Shown here: in pieces, positions 23,947 to 34,047 of the stretch
Numbering within the stretch: position 1 is the first letter of the stretch
Layout of the letters: the number at the start of each line of letters is the position of its first letter
Assembly (NCBI GenBank): GCA_003611875.1
Contig: RAYY01000030.1
Location: 1-62,891, forward strand
Direction: 5' to 3'
DNA length: 62,891 bases
Source of the DNA: a bacterium D16-56
Lineage (GTDB): Bacteria; Bacillota; Clostridia; Lachnospirales; Lachnospiraceae
Translations under genes and position numbers: made by a program
The notes under the pieces: model-generated
Databases searched by the model: none
Seen by the model: only the letters and a program-made list of their open reading frames with translations
What the model was told of the DNA's origin: nothing

Positions 23947-25460
23947 TTATAATAGCCGGGCAAATTCTTCCGCCTGCTCACGGGCCTGCTTTGCCGCCGC
24001 TTCCGCTTTCTTTTGTGCAATCTGCGCATCCAATGCGTCCATCTCACCCAGCAGGCGAAGTTTCAGGGCATCGGCTTTATCGCCAAAGCTTCGCAAAGTT
24101 GAGACATTGTTGCAACGCTCAGCACCGTCCCAGATTTCCCGAAACTGCTCAAAATAGTGGCTTCGCTTCTGCGCTTCATACTCTTTCCCAGAGAGAGCGT
24201 CAAGGACGCGTTTCCTTGCCTGGTCAATGGAGTCCAGCACCGGTGCCTGTTCGACTTCCAGCACTTTCACATAGGCGGCCATGAACTGGTCGCGCAGTCC
24301 GGGCAGTTTGGGAATATTGCCATAGGGCTTGTCCTGCCGAACGATGGAGCGCATCTACGCCACAATATCCTCCAGCACGGAGTCCACAATATAGGTCTTG
24401 CTGTCATCGTAGATTGCCAGCATATCCAGCGCCCGCATGAAGATCTGCTGCTGTTCCCCGGCAAAGAACGCTTTCACTGGGTTATAATCCTCTGCAAAAT
24501 CCATGAAGTCATCACGCATCTTTGACACAGTAGCGAAAAGCTCCATCGCGGACTGAATCTGGATCACTGCCAGCATCAGCTTTTTGCCAGCCGCCAGAAC
24601 CTTCTTGCCGGGGTACTGGTACTGCTTGTAGTAGACCTCCAGCTTTTCAATCTCATTATAAGTGTTCTGGGCATACCGCTGGAAATTCGACATGATGGCG
24701 TCCTCATCCTCGGCGGAACTTGCGGTATGGAACACCTCTTTCATCACATCCCGGACAGCTTTCTTGTCCTTATCGGAAACCCGGACGCGCTCCTCCATCA
24801 GCAGCTTCTCCACAAAGGCTTTTTTGGTGATAAAGCTGATGATCTCCTCATCGGACTTGTTATTGAGGCTGACTGCCGCGCCGTTCACGGTAAACGCCAC
24901 ATCGCCGCGCTTGAACAAGCGGGCAACGAGCCAGTGAATGTCATCCTCTACATAGCCGTAGGGGGCTTTCATAAAGCGGTCCTTTACCGTTTTCATGGAA
25001 GCTTTCATATGGCTGCGAGAGTTCATGGCGATGAAACCCTGCAATTCGTCCAGAGCGTGGCTATTGGGTTCTGTGCCACCCTCCAGTGTAAGGGAAAACT
25101 GATTTGTGCTGCGGAACATCTTGCGGATATCCGCCTCACTCATCGCCGTGTCAATATAGGAGAGCTTATGATAAACGGTCTGCACCAGCCGCCCGATGGC
25201 CTCATTGATCCGTCCCGTCACTTCTTTCGTGGAAAGGCGGGCAATATCCCCGTTCACATAGATACTTGCCTCTTTCAAAGCCTCGGTCAGATACAGTTTT
25301 GCATTGTCATACCGCTCCCGCATCTCCATGCACTTGGCTTCTTTGATGGACTCATACTTTGTAAGCTGGAAGGGTCCCCGGCTTTCTCAAAAACCGCTCG
25401 ATTTTCAAGTACACCTGCATTTCCGTCAGGAACTCGTTTTTGCCGAGGCCACTAAATTCC
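23947..25460 (-). pseudogene. brxC: brxC C-terminal fragment with amber stop and frameshift
   Basis: The sequence reads as the C-terminal 490 residues of the BREX P-loop protein BrxC (KNEFLTEMQVYLKIERFLRK, then EMRERYDNAKLYLTEALKEA, KRGDVAFTVNGAAVSLNN, ending AREQAEEFARLL). Three lesions are visible. The N-terminal ATPase part (about 700 residues) is missing beyond about 25460. A one-base loss near 25370-25380 shifts frame between FLRK and the TKYESIKEAK segment. An in-frame TAG lies at 24355-24357 between VEDIVA and MRSIVRQDK. BrxC is essential for BREX, so this remnant is inactive. Confidence 0.82.
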
Positions 25461-25650
25461 CGGTTTTATCAAAGAGAATCAGTATTGCATGGCTTTACAA
25501 TGAAACAGGCAAATCTAAGGGGATGTTGAAAGCGTAGCTTGTGCCGAAGGAAATCTGTCGCATCAAGTGGAAAATCAAGGTTACTGTTCGCTGGGAATCA
25601 GTGAACAGAAGCAATTTAAGTGATTGGCAATCTGAAAAATGTAAAACTGA

Positions 25651-25679
25651 TTGAGAAAAGGTGTTTGAGCTGATAAAAT
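25651..25679 (+). promoter_or_regulatory. Candidate promoter of a TA relic
   Basis: TTGAGA (25651-25656) and TAAAAT (25674-25679) are spaced by 17 bases, upstream of an AGAGGAGG site and the ATG at 25719. Confidence 0.45.
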
Positions 25680-25718
25680 ATTTATAGGAAATAAGTTTGC
25701 TGCAGAGGAGGCGAAAGG

Positions 25719-26000
25719 ATGGCTGCATCAAGTATAACTGATAATATTGTGATCCGTGATCCCAAGCAAGTAGAGGCATTCTCTGATGCAGTTGATCCCT
25801 ATTGCGGTACTGTAAAAACAGGAGATTTGGCAGGAATTTATGGTTATGATGTCTATTAAATCGAAACAATTATGAAATCGCCTATCGCATTTATGAAGAT
25901 GATGATAAAATTGTTGTTATTATGGCAGAGGCAAGGGAAAACTTTTATAGTGAATTAAAACGATATTTCAAAAAACAGGAGAACAAGAAGGAGGCAGAAA
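25719..26000 (+). pseudogene. Collapsed RelBE/ParDE-type toxin-antitoxin relic
   Basis: The start (ITDNIVIRDPKQVEAFSDAV) looks like a small antitoxin N-terminus and stops at 25859. Overlapping it in another frame, NRNNYEIAYRIYEDDDKIVV and ENFYSELKRYFKK match the C-terminus of RelE/ParE-family toxins. The middle of the pair is deleted. The toxin tail runs in frame into the nitroreductase gene. Confidence 0.5.
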
Positions 26001-26002
26001 GC

Positions 26003-26497
26003 GTGAAGGAGATTTTTCACAGGACAAGTATCAGGAAATATGAAAAGAAAAAGGTAGAAGGGGACAAAATAGAATTGCTTCTCCGTGCAGCTATGGCAGC
26101 GCCGTCTGCCGGAAATCAGCAGCCATGGGAATTTTATGTGGTGACGGACAGAGATAAATTAAAGGCATTATCGGAATGCAGTCCCTATGCCGGGATGCTG
26201 AAAGAAGCGCCTTTGGGGATTGTGGTATGCTGTCAGAAGGACTGCAGACTGCCGGATTATGCCCAGATTGACTGCAGTGCGGCGGTTGAAAATCTGCTTT
26301 TGGAGGCAGATTTTCTTGGACTTGGGGCAGTGTGGCTGGGGATTGCGCCGCTGAAGGAGCGAATGGAAGCGGTGGGGAATGTTTTAGATATTTCTAAAGA
26401 TTTATATGCATTTTCAATTATTGCTTGTGGATATCCGGCGGAGGAAAAGACGCAGCAGGACCGGTATGACGAAACAAGGGTGCATTATATGGATTGA
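26003..26497 (+). CDS. Nitroreductase family flavoprotein
   Basis: The GTG at 26003 is chosen because AAGGAGG lies 7-8 bases upstream and the homology starts there (KEIFHRTSIRKYEKKKVE). The frame continues upstream only as a toxin relic. The 164-residue protein has the FMN-binding pattern AAMAAPSAGNQQPWEFYVV, the central ALGIVVC-like strand, and LEADFLGLGAVWLGIAPLKE. These proteins reduce nitro or quinone compounds using NAD(P)H and FMN. The length is typical for short members. The macrodomain gene follows 22 bases later. Confidence 0.85.
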   Translation: MKEIFHRTSIRKYEKKKVEGDKIELLLRAAMAAPSAGNQQPWEFYVVTDRDKLKALSECSPYAGMLKEAPLGIVVCCQKDCRLPDYAQIDCSAAVENLLLEADFLGLGAVWLGIAPLKERMEAVGNVLDISKDLYAFSIIACGYPAEEKTQQDRYDETRVHYMD

Positions 26498-26519
26498 GAG
26501 CTGTAAAGGAGATTGACGT

Positions 26520-27029
26520 ATGCTGAGAATCACATTGGGTGATATTACAAAGATAGAAGCGGATGCCATTGTAAATGCTGCGAATACCAGCCTTTTAGGA
26601 GGAGGCGGTGTGGATGGAGCAATCCACAGGGCCGCAGGGCCGGGACTTCTGGCTGAATGCCGGATGCTGAACGGCTGCAGGACCGGCCAGGCGAAGATCA
26701 CAAAGGGATACCGGCTTCCTGCAAAATATGTCATCCATACGCCGGGGCCGGTGTGGAATGGAGGGGTAAAGGGCGAAGATCAGCTTTTAAAAAGCTGTTA
26801 TGAGAATTGCCTGAAGCTGGCTGTGGAGTATGGATGCAGAACAGTGGCGTTTCCCTCCATTAGTACTGGGATATATCGGTTTCCTCTTGAACAGGCATCT
26901 GTGATTGCTGTTGGGACGATTCTGGAGTTCCTGGAATTGCATCCAGGTATGGATGTGCAGATGGTATGCTTTGATAGGGAGACATTTCGATATTATCAAA
27001 ATGCGTTAGAGGTGGCTGGGGGCAAGTAA
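26520..27029 (+). CDS. Macrodomain protein (O-acetyl-ADP-ribose deacetylase-like)
   Basis: The 169-residue product is a single macrodomain. It has [20 protein letters not shown] at residues 15-34, with the Asn-Ala-Ala-Asn and Gly-rich ADP-ribose-binding loops, and [20 protein letters not shown] around residue 115. It resembles YmdB, which removes acetyl groups from O-acetyl-ADP-ribose and can reverse ADP-ribosylation. RBS AAAGGAG is upstream. It follows the nitroreductase closely. Confidence 0.9.
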   Translation: MLRITLGDITKIEADAIVNAANTSLLGGGGVDGAIHRAAGPGLLAECRMLNGCRTGQAKITKGYRLPAKYVIHTPGPVWNGGVKGEDQLLKSCYENCLKLAVEYGCRTVAFPSISTGIYRFPLEQASVIAVGTILEFLELHPGMDVQMVCFDRETFRYYQNALEVAGGK

Positions 27030-27069
27030 TATAAATGTCAAGATTTGGCACGAGTTTTGTGCGATTTGA

Positions 27070-27209
27070 AAACCTAATGTAACAATACTGGATGCTGCTG
27101 AGGTATCTTTTGGAGATAATGTGTTTATTGCGCCGGATTGCGTATTTTCAACAGCAGGACATCCACTTGACGCGGATCAGAGGAACCAAGGGCTGGAAAT
27201 TGCGCTGCC
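27070..27209 (+). pseudogene. Sugar O-acetyltransferase fragment (LacA/Maa type)
   Basis: About 45 codons read NVTILDAAEVSFGDNVFIAP and TAGHPLDADQRNQGLEIALP. This is the hexapeptide-repeat core, including the catalytic His of maltose/galactoside O-acetyltransferases. The N-terminal part is absent and the frame is cut at LP by the start of an inverted copy of the two-hairpin repeat. Confidence 0.65.
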
Positions 27210-27273
27210 AAATGCGCCCGCCAAGCTTTTATAATTGGTGGTACGTCCGCCGCCGGGCGCATGGAGGTTTACT
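27206..27273 (-). repeat. Two-hairpin repeat, partial unit in reverse orientation
   Basis: The reverse complement gives AGTAAACCTCCATGCGCCCG through CGGGCGCATTTGGCA, i.e. hairpin A only. It abuts the truncated acetyltransferase. The gap 27274-27551 shows no gene. Confidence 0.8.
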
Positions 27274-27551
27274 ATACATTATCCATTTTTTCTTATAGAA
27301 TTAATGCGTTCGTCCTGATTCATATCAATAGCTGCCTAACTCAGAATGGTTACTGGTCGCGGCCTAACCGTGCACTTGCTGCATGATCAGCCGCGGTATC
27401 ACAACCCCGATAGTGCTGCATCCGAAGATCAGTGTCCCCGTATCAATTTATGCTCCTCGCACAAAAATAAGCGGTAATTGTCACAAAGGTATATAATGGA
27501 GGGATTGCCGTACAACCACCCCGTGAACCGTAACCTGTTACTTGTTATTTA

Positions 27552-29492
27552 TTACGAATCAGGCAGCATATTACATGGTGCAAAGCAGGTATGGTCCCTG
27601 CAAATATAAAAGGTTGTGCTGTTATTGACCAGAGGATATTTCCTGCTTTCCGAAACCACAATCACATTAGCCAGCAGCAAAAGCCGCTCTTTTATCTCCT
27701 CTAAGTCAGAGCCGTTTTTCAGGACAACCGTAATATGATCCGGCGGATTATCCCAGATCAGCTTTGCAAGCAGGAACATACTGTGTCCCGCCGGATAATC
27801 CTGGGCCTGGGCAGACATATACCGGATCTGCTCCTCTGCCAGCTCCCTGAAATCCTCTTTTCCGGTCAGCTGATACAGCCTTACAAGGTTATATGCCATT
27901 ACCGAATTTCCACTTGGAATTGCACCGTCATAGCATTCCTTGGGGTTCATGAAAAGCTCCGTATTGTCTGAAGGCGAAAGATAATATCCTCCATTTTCGT
28001 CATCAAAAAACAGTTTTACCCCTTCCCTGCAGAGATGCTGTGCCCGTTCAAGATAGGCTTCGTCCAGGGTAGAATGATACAGCTCGGTCAGTGCTGCCAC
28101 ATAGAAGGCATAATCATCCAGAAAGCTGTTATCTGACCGGGTTTTGTCACGCCAGCTTGTGAATATTCGGAGGTTCTCAATTAAATTTGTTTCAATAAAT
28201 CTTTGCGCATGTATGGCTGCCTCAAGAAAGATCTTATTGTGCGAAACCCTGTAGAGCACAGACAATGCAGCTATCATCAGGGAATTCCAGGAGGTCAGAA
28301 TCTTGTCATCAAGATGCAGACTGGAACGTCTTTTCCGGTAGCTGTAGAGCTTTTCGGTCTCCTGGCTGAAATCACCATGTAAGTCATGGCTTTTTAAAAG
28401 GTTGGGAATATTGACCCCCTCAAAATTCCCCTTTTCCGTAATATCAAATACACCTGCAAACCGCGCTCCCTTTTCCTTCCCCAGTACATCAAGGATTTCG
28501 GATAATGTGAAGGTATAGTATTTTCCCTCTACCCCTTCACTGTCAGCATCCTGGGCACTGTAAAAGCCTCCGTCCGGCGAGGTCATTTCACGCAGCACAT
28601 ACCAGGCGGTCTTTTCGGCTGTATCCAGGTATACAGGGTTCCTGTTTACCCAATAAACCGCGGCATAGGCTATGATCAGAAGCGCGTTGTCGTACAGCAT
28701 TTTTTCAAAGTGGGGCGCAAGAAAATACTGATCCGTGGAATATCTGGAAAAGCCATAGCCAATATGGTCAAAGATGCCGCCCTTTTGCATTTGTATAAGG
28801 GTTTTTTCCGCCATTTCCAATGCGCTGGGGTCATCCTTCTGTTTGGCGTACAGTGTCAGAAACAGCAGATTATGGGGCACGGGAAATTTGGGCGCAGCCC
28901 CGAATCCGCCGTATCTGTGGTCATAGCTTCCGGCAATTTGTTCCACTGCTTTCTCGGTAAGGTCACCATTGTCTATGGTTCCGCAACCGTTGTCCTGATG
29001 TTTCAGATGGGCGACAATCCGATCGGCCGAATGCAGCAGTTCCCTGCGTCTGCAGTTCCATTGGTCCGCCACCGCGCTTAGAAGTTCCAGAAATCCCGGC
29101 CTGCCGTACTGTGCCCGCGCCGGGAAATAGGTACCTGCAAAAAATGGCTTTTTGTCCCAGGTCATGAAAATACTCATGGGCCAGCCGCCGCTTCCGGTAT
29201 ATGCCTGGCACACCGACATATATACACTGTCAACGTCCGGCCGCTCCTCACGGTCAACCTTTATGGAGATAAAATGTCTGTTGAGAATTTCGGCAATTGC
29301 CCTGTCTTCAAAGCTCTCATGGGCCATGACATGACACCAGTGACAGGTGCTGTAGCCGATACTCAAAAAAACCGGCTTATCCTCCTGTCTGGCTTTCTCA
29401 AAGGCTTCCCTGCACCAGGGATACCAGTCTACGGGATTTTCCGCATGCTGAAGCAAATAGGGGCTTGCAGCGTTTTTCAAATGATTACTCAT
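27552..29492 (-). CDS. DUF255/YyaL-type thioredoxin-fold protein
   Basis: This 646-residue protein starts (ATG 29492, after AAGGAAGGAT) with the family signature [21 protein letters not shown] thioredoxin-like domain follows with [14 protein letters not shown] (redox-like Cys-x-x-Cys near residue 49). The rest is an (alpha/alpha)-barrel resembling N-acylglucosamine epimerases, with [20 protein letters not shown] and [18 protein letters not shown]. Eukaryotic relatives are called SPATA20. The function is not known. It stands alone and is full length. Confidence 0.88.
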   Translation of the reverse strand: MSNHLKNAASPYLLQHAENPVDWYPWCREAFEKARQEDKPVFLSIGYSTCHWCHVMAHESFEDRAIAEILNRHFISIKVDREERPDVDSVYMSVCQAYTGSGGWPMSIFMTWDKKPFFAGTYFPARAQYGRPGFLELLSAVADQWNCRRRELLHSADRIVAHLKHQDNGCGTIDNGDLTEKAVEQIAGSYDHRYGGFGAAPKFPVPHNLLFLTLYAKQKDDPSALEMAEKTLIQMQKGGIFDHIGYGFSRYSTDQYFLAPHFEKMLYDNALLIIAYAAVYWVNRNPVYLDTAEKTAWYVLREMTSPDGGFYSAQDADSEGVEGKYYTFTLSEILDVLGKEKGARFAGVFDITEKGNFEGVNIPNLLKSHDLHGDFSQETEKLYSYRKRRSSLHLDDKILTSWNSLMIAALSVLYRVSHNKIFLEAAIHAQRFIETNLIENLRIFTSWRDKTRSDNSFLDDYAFYVAALTELYHSTLDEAYLERAQHLCREGVKLFFDDENGGYYLSPSDNTELFMNPKECYDGAIPSGNSVMAYNLVRLYQLTGKEDFRELAEEQIRYMSAQAQDYPAGHSMFLLAKLIWDNPPDHITVVLKNGSDLEEIKERLLLLANVIVVSESRKYPLVNNSTTFYICRDHTCFAPCNMLPDS

Positions 29493-29730
29493 GTTCATCC
29501 TTCCTTTTCGGTTCATCCGGGATTTTTGTTACAGTACAAAAATCTGACGATTGTATCAGCTTATGGCTGTCTTGACTGTTACAACCGTTTCCATTTTCCA
29601 GGTGTTCCTATTATGCCCCTGTTGCCAGAACAATAAAAGTTATTTATCAAGAAAATTCGTATTATGCAGAAGCGTTTCTTCCATCCTCATAGGCTGCCTT
29701 TTGAAACATGGTGCTGCAAATTTCAGCGGT

Positions 29731-30408
29731 TTATTCGATCCATCCCATTTTTCTTCCCATGATATCAGGGTTATCCGGCGCTTTCGGCAGTTGTATCGTC
29801 TCAGAAAAGCTGAAATATTCCTTGTTCTTAAGACCCGCTGTCCGGTCCGCCCAATACTCCAGCCAGTCCAGAAAATGGAAGGGCTTTCCTGTGTCCTTGT
29901 CACGCATGGGGATGATTCCGCAGTCATTAGCCAGGTCGAAATACCAGACAGTGCCGTAGGTATCCGGGTCCTGGCTGTTTACAACCAGAACACTGTCCAT
30001 GCCGTCCCCCTCGGTACACAGCGCCACCAGCCCGTTGTCGGCAGTAAAGGGGGTATCCTCGTCATAAAACGCGTCCATTTCTTCTTCGGTCATGTAAAGA
30101 AAGTAGAGAATATGGTCCGGAGTATAAGGGAAGGGCTGCTCAACTGTAGCTTCCTTCTGGCGCAGGGGCAGCAGACCGTAAAAGGGCTGGCTTCCGGCGC
30201 CGGCAATAGTGGTGATGAAACGACGGTAGTCCTCCGGCAGACGGATTCCCTTTTCTGCCTCAAAAGCGGCCACTTCTTCTTCCTTCATAGGCGGTTCCCA
30301 GACCGGCGGCCACTTTCCGCAGAAAAAGGATAACTTTTTGCTATGCAGGGCTTCGATTTTGGACATGATGCGGGCGATGCGCTGGTCATATTGTTCTATT
30401 TGGTTCAT
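29731..30408 (-). CDS. SMI1/KNR4 (SUKH) family protein
   Basis: The 225-residue protein has the SUKH-fold start EVAAFEAEKGIRLPEDYRRF and the later FTADNGLVALCTEGDGMDSV. Bacterial SUKH proteins are often immunity proteins against polymorphic toxins. The ATG at 30408 is used because GGAGG lies 8 bases upstream; an earlier in-frame start has none. No toxin gene is adjacent. A truncated IS630 element begins 80 bases upstream on the other strand. Confidence 0.75.
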   Translation of the reverse strand: MNQIEQYDQRIARIMSKIEALHSKKLSFFCGKWPPVWEPPMKEEEVAAFEAEKGIRLPEDYRRFITTIAGAGSQPFYGLLPLRQKEATVEQPFPYTPDHILYFLYMTEEEMDAFYDEDTPFTADNGLVALCTEGDGMDSVLVVNSQDPDTYGTVWYFDLANDCGIIPMRDKDTGKPFHFLDWLEYWADRTAGLKNKEYFSFSETIQLPKAPDNPDIMGRKMGWIE

Positions 30409-30490
30409 TTCTCTTTCCTCCATAGATTGTTTTTAATCTGATCATTATTTTATCAAACTTGTATGTGGATTTCAATCAGAGGACTGCGAA

Positions 30491-31219
30491 ATGGTATCTG
30501 TCACCGTCCGCACCATCCTGGAGGACAACGAGATAAAACCCAATAAGATCCGCTATTACCTTGAGCGCAAGGATCCTGAGTTCGAGTCCAAAATACACGA
30601 TGTACTCCTTGTGTATAAGCAGATAGAGATGTGCTTTGACAAGGAAGGGAACCTTCTCATTGACATGGATGAACCCAAAACAGTAACGGTCTCTTATGAT
30701 GAAAAACCAGGCATCCAGGCCCTTAAAAACATAGCGCCGGATCTTCCGCCAGCCCAGGGGCACGGTAAGGTGAGCAGGGATTATGAGTACAAACGGCCGG
30801 TGACGTTATCCCTGCTGGCAGGGATGGATCTGCTTACTGGAGAGATCATCCTTCTTGTAAGCGATACCCATAAAAGCTCGGATTTCATTACATGGCTCCA
30901 AAAGCTGGACGCTAAGTATCCGGAACATGACACAATACGGCTCGTTTTGGATAACCATTCAACGCATACTTCCAAAGAAACCCAGCGATATCTTGCGACA
31001 AGGCCGGGCAGGTTTGAATTTATATATACACCGAAGCATGGCTCATGGATGAACCTGATCGAGAGCTTCTTTGGAAAGATGGGGAAGCAATGCCTGAAGG
31101 GCATTCGCGTCAATTCCAAAGAAGAACTGGAAGAACGGATATATCAGTATATTGCCGAGGTCAACGAACATCCAGTAGTATATCATTGGACATACAAAAT
31201 GGATGAATTTGAAATATAG
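30491..31219 (+). mobile_element. IS630-family transposase, 5'-truncated
   Basis: The 242 codons hold the DDE_3 domain: TVSYDEKPGIQAL (first Asp), RLVLDNHSTHTSKE (second Asp) and KHGSWMNLIESFFGKMGKQC (Glu). The C-terminus ending HWTYKMDEF is complete. The usual N-terminal HTH of about 100 residues is almost entirely missing: only TVRTILEDNEIKPNKIRYYL remains. The element is therefore dead. Terminal inverted repeats were not found. Confidence 0.85.
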
Positions 31220-31406
31220 TTTTTCATTTAAATTTTCAATATGCTATACCGAAGGAGGCAAAAGCGGACACAATAGAACATAACTGGCAGAGAAATCTGC
31301 TCGTTTTCTTTATTTCGTTATTTACAATTATGAATTAAAATTTGGATTGAATACATAACGATTTCGTGATATAATTTGAAAAGAATTGAAAGAATGAGGG
31401 ATTGTA

Positions 31407-31634
31407 ATGGGTGTCACATATGGAAAGCTGTGGGAATTGTTGGAAGAAAAGGAAATGAAGAAAATAGAATTACAGAGAAAGGCTGGAATTAGTGGCAATA
31501 TTCTTGCGAGAATGGGAAGAAATGAATATATTTCTATGGAAAGCGTCGAAAAGATGTGCCGTATATTGCATTGCGGAGTAGATGATATGTTAGATTTTAT
31601 AGATGAAGATTCAGCAAAGAGTGAGGATAAATAG
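31407..31634 (+). CDS. XRE-family HTH regulator (HTH_26)
   Basis: This 75-residue Cro/CI-type repressor has VTYGKLWELLEEKEMKKIEL, then ISGNILARMGRNEYISMESV as the HTH and EKMCRILHCGVDDMLDFI. Such genes often precede restriction-modification loci, and the following codons are a methyltransferase relic. The frame is intact and overlaps no other gene. Confidence 0.8.
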   Translation: MGVTYGKLWELLEEKEMKKIELQRKAGISGNILARMGRNEYISMESVEKMCRILHCGVDDMLDFIDEDSAKSEDK

Positions 31635-31755
31635 ATGGGAAATAAGTTAGAACTGACATGATATGGTAAGGAAGATCCTCTGAAAATAGAACTTCGTCTG
31701 TTGATTGAAAATGTGAAGTTGTTATATGGATGTGATAACGATGGAATAACAGAAT
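31635..31755 (+). pseudogene. Relic of a type III-like DNA methyltransferase N-terminus
   Basis: From ATG 31635 the frame reads GNKLELT, a TGA where Trp is usual, then YGKEDPLKIELRLLIENVKL. This resembles the first 35 residues of site-specific (Mod-type) methyltransferases. Nothing of the catalytic part remains. A following snippet (QVEVTVYGKTLNDNYMHIL) recalls the C-terminus of AlbA_2 proteins. Confidence 0.4.
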
Positions 31756-32228
31756 GTATCTTCGGGGGCGCAGGTTGAGGTGACAGTATATGGTAAGACC
31801 TTGAATGATAATTATATGCACATATTGTAAGTAATTTGTTGGCGGCGCTAAAGAAAAATAGTATTATTGATACGGATTCGCCTAATCAGCAGCGTTCATA
31901 TTGGATATTGAAACAATAGCTTGAATAATATTGAGCAATTTTATTCAAGGTTTATTCAAGAGTTATTTGAGATGGATATTTCGCATATGAACAGACAAGC
32001 AGGTATTTTGAGCGAGTTGCGTTTTAGATTGGCTTGAATAAATTTGTTTCAAATTAAACAAGATTTATTCAAGATTACTCAAGGTTTATCCAAGATCGTG
32101 CTTCTAAAATGCTTCTAAAATTTTCAATAACCAGAAAAATAAGCAGATATTGATGGTAATATAAATAAAAAATCCCATTTTATTATGATTTGTGATATAG
32201 ACAAACGTACCATAGCAACGTGGGGAAG
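31756..32228. other. AT-rich debris region with TTATTCAAG repeats
   Basis: No intact gene. GTTTATTCAAGA-like words recur around 31930-32095, six or so copies of T(T/A)(A/C)TCAAG. It holds scraps of several genes, listed separately where recognisable. Confidence 0.4.
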
Positions 32229-32372
32229 GACGAGAAAAAATTCTTGTATGAATGCCAGAGCACCGCGGACAGCAGCATGTTGGTAAGAATTTTTGAATAC
32301 ACGACACAGATCGCCTTAGACCAGGGGGAAATTGACGAAAATACTCTTAAAGAGGAAATCCCTCGTTCAGGT
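32229..32372 (+). pseudogene. Relic of a second Rpn/PD-(D/E)XK nuclease-family gene
   Basis: The frame reads KFLYECQSTADSSMLVRIFE then TTQIALDQGEIDENTLKEEI, the E-C-Q core and following strand of the same family as the gene at 1547. Both ends are lost. Confidence 0.55.
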
Positions 32373-32535
32373 ATCTAAGGATATTCACGATGCCATAGCA
32401 GGAAGCGGGTATGACAGTTACAGCGGCCTGCTGGCGGCAAGCTTTAAGAACAGCCAGTAGGCACTGGTTGGTGAAGGCGATACCATGGCAAATATCTGAT
32501 GGAATAATAAATTTCAGCTGCGGGTATATTTGCTT

Positions 32536-32889
32536 ATGGAAGATGCAAAAAATGCAAAGGAGCAGCTGGAATCCTTAAAGGAACTTCAGAATGCTGCCGC
32601 AGGAAGAGTACCGGTGCTGGTTTCTGGCCTTGGGGATTGTATCTGTCTGGCAAAGGTGTGGCTGGAATTTCTGCAGGGAAAGGTTTGTGATGAGGACTAT
32701 ATTATAGAGGAGATAAATCTGGCTAAAAATGGGATTCACAAAAGTGAGATGCAGCTGCTCCTTGCAAAGATGGAGCTTAAGCGGGGAGAAACAAAAAAGG
32801 CAGAGGAACTTTTACGTAAGCTAGCAGAATATAGGCCTGATCTTTATTCTGGCAGGGAGGCGGCAAAAATTCTTAGGGAAATCTCATAA
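32536..32889 (+). CDS. Helical TPR-like protein fragment
   Basis: This 117-residue product begins at ATG 32536 without a clear ribosome site. It is all helical, with a TPR-like end (QLLLAKMELKRGETKKAEEL, LRKLAEYRPDLY). Upstream codons in nearby frames look like broken coding sequence, so this is probably the C-terminal remnant of a larger gene. No function is proposed. Confidence 0.35.
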   Translation: MEDAKNAKEQLESLKELQNAAAGRVPVLVSGLGDCICLAKVWLEFLQGKVCDEDYIIEEINLAKNGIHKSEMQLLLAKMELKRGETKKAEELLRKLAEYRPDLYSGREAAKILREIS

Positions 32890-32950
32890 GGATACACATG
32901 GGGATATTACAAAGCTGGTGATGAATCCGTTTTGTGTATCCCCAGTTTTA
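32890..32950 (+). terminator. Terminator-like stem-loop
   Basis: GGATACAC (32890-32897) pairs with GTGTATCC (32934-32941), followed by CCAGTTTTATT. It directly follows the TPR-like fragment. Confidence 0.5.
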
Positions 32951-33027
32951 TTGGCCGTTATTGGTAAGACATAAAATTCTCGATAATAGGAAAGGGTAAG
33001 CGTATTGTCTGCCAATCAGACCCACGT

Positions 33028-33591
33028 TCATTGCATAGGTTTTAGATTTTTATTGAGCCGATCCACGATCCAGGCTATCCGCTTTTCCCGTCCGGCATCG
33101 GTCTTTGCGTCAAAATATGCTCGTGTGTAGGTTTTCTTTATGGATAAGGACATCTCCTTCCAATTTGTGAAAGCTGGTTCATGCTCCTTCAGCAGTGCGG
33201 AAAGCCGGGCAATTTGTTCTTCTGTGACTGCCATGGAGTCTGGGGCATACCACTGGCCATTCTCTTTTGCTTCCTCTATTTTTTTTCTGCCGGATTCGGT
33301 CATAAGTCCCCGCTTTTCAAGGCTTTCCGCCAATGCCTTATTTTTCTCTGACCATTTGCTCTTTTCCCTGCGCATGGCAAAATATTTCTTATATGTTTTG
33401 TCGTCAAGCTTTTCCATCTGCCCGTCAATCCATCCAAAGCAGAGGGCTTCTTCAAGGGCTTCTCCTGCTTTTATGGTTTTCGGACCGCCAGCCTTGCCAA
33501 ATAATAGCCAGACGCCAGAGCTTGTCAGGCAATGGCCGGAAAGCCATTTTCTAAATTCTTCTCTGTCTGCAAATTTGATGATATCGCTCAT
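33028..33591 (-). CDS. YdeI/OmpD-associated family protein
   Basis: The 187-residue protein (ATG 33591 with GAGGAAAT upstream) has the YdeI pattern: SSGVWLLFGKAGG-type start, ALEEALCFGWIDGQMEKLDD, YKKYFAMRREKSKWSEKNKA, and a helical bacteriocin-protection-like end with AYFDAKTDAGREKRIAWIVD. Family members have been linked to bacteriocin or peptide tolerance, but the biochemical role is unclear. Full length. Confidence 0.8.
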   Translation of the reverse strand: MSDIIKFADREEFRKWLSGHCLTSSGVWLLFGKAGGPKTIKAGEALEEALCFGWIDGQMEKLDDKTYKKYFAMRREKSKWSEKNKALAESLEKRGLMTESGRKKIEEAKENGQWYAPDSMAVTEEQIARLSALLKEHEPAFTNWKEMSLSIKKTYTRAYFDAKTDAGREKRIAWIVDRLNKNLKPMQ

Positions 33592-34047
33592 GATTTCCTC
33601 CACACGGTACACGCTTCACAGAACATCGTATTCTGTGAGTGTTGCATGCCCTGCTTTATGTTTTTCATCCGGACAAGCGGAAGCAATCATTTCATATGAG
33701 TTAGGGCGGAATAGTCCGGATCCTGCCCATAGTAAATGATTTGACTTATTGCTGTAGATGATTCTATCAAATTATCAGATGATTTTCAAGAGAAACACTG
33801 TCAAAGGTGGTTGCGATACATCGCCGGGTTGAAACCATAGGCAAACAGAAATCCACATTATGGGCGGCAAGATAAGGATACTGCATTGTTTGGCGAGTGA
33901 AAATGGACAAGGATCTATTTGCGAAAAACGGATTCAGATAATTTCCTTTCATTCCCCAAAAGTGGTCATTTCGTTCCATTTAACAAAAAAACAGGAGATT
34001 TCTGCCGATATAAGAAATAAAGACCTTCCTGGGAGTTGATATGGAAA
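33592..34047. other. Intergenic region before the two-component genes
   Basis: No gene found. TCACAGAA (33616-33623) and TTCTGTGA (33631-33638) form a palindrome just upstream of the YdeI-like gene, a possible operator. The rest is unremarkable. Confidence 0.35.

Noticed and set aside
15223-25460. A working BREX defence system
   Set aside because: pglX lacks its catalytic domain, brxC is a broken C-terminal piece and brxA/brxB are absent. At most the fused protein could be expressed.
30491-31219. Intact IS630 transposase
   Set aside because: The DDE domain is complete but the N-terminal HTH is missing and no terminal inverted repeats were found.
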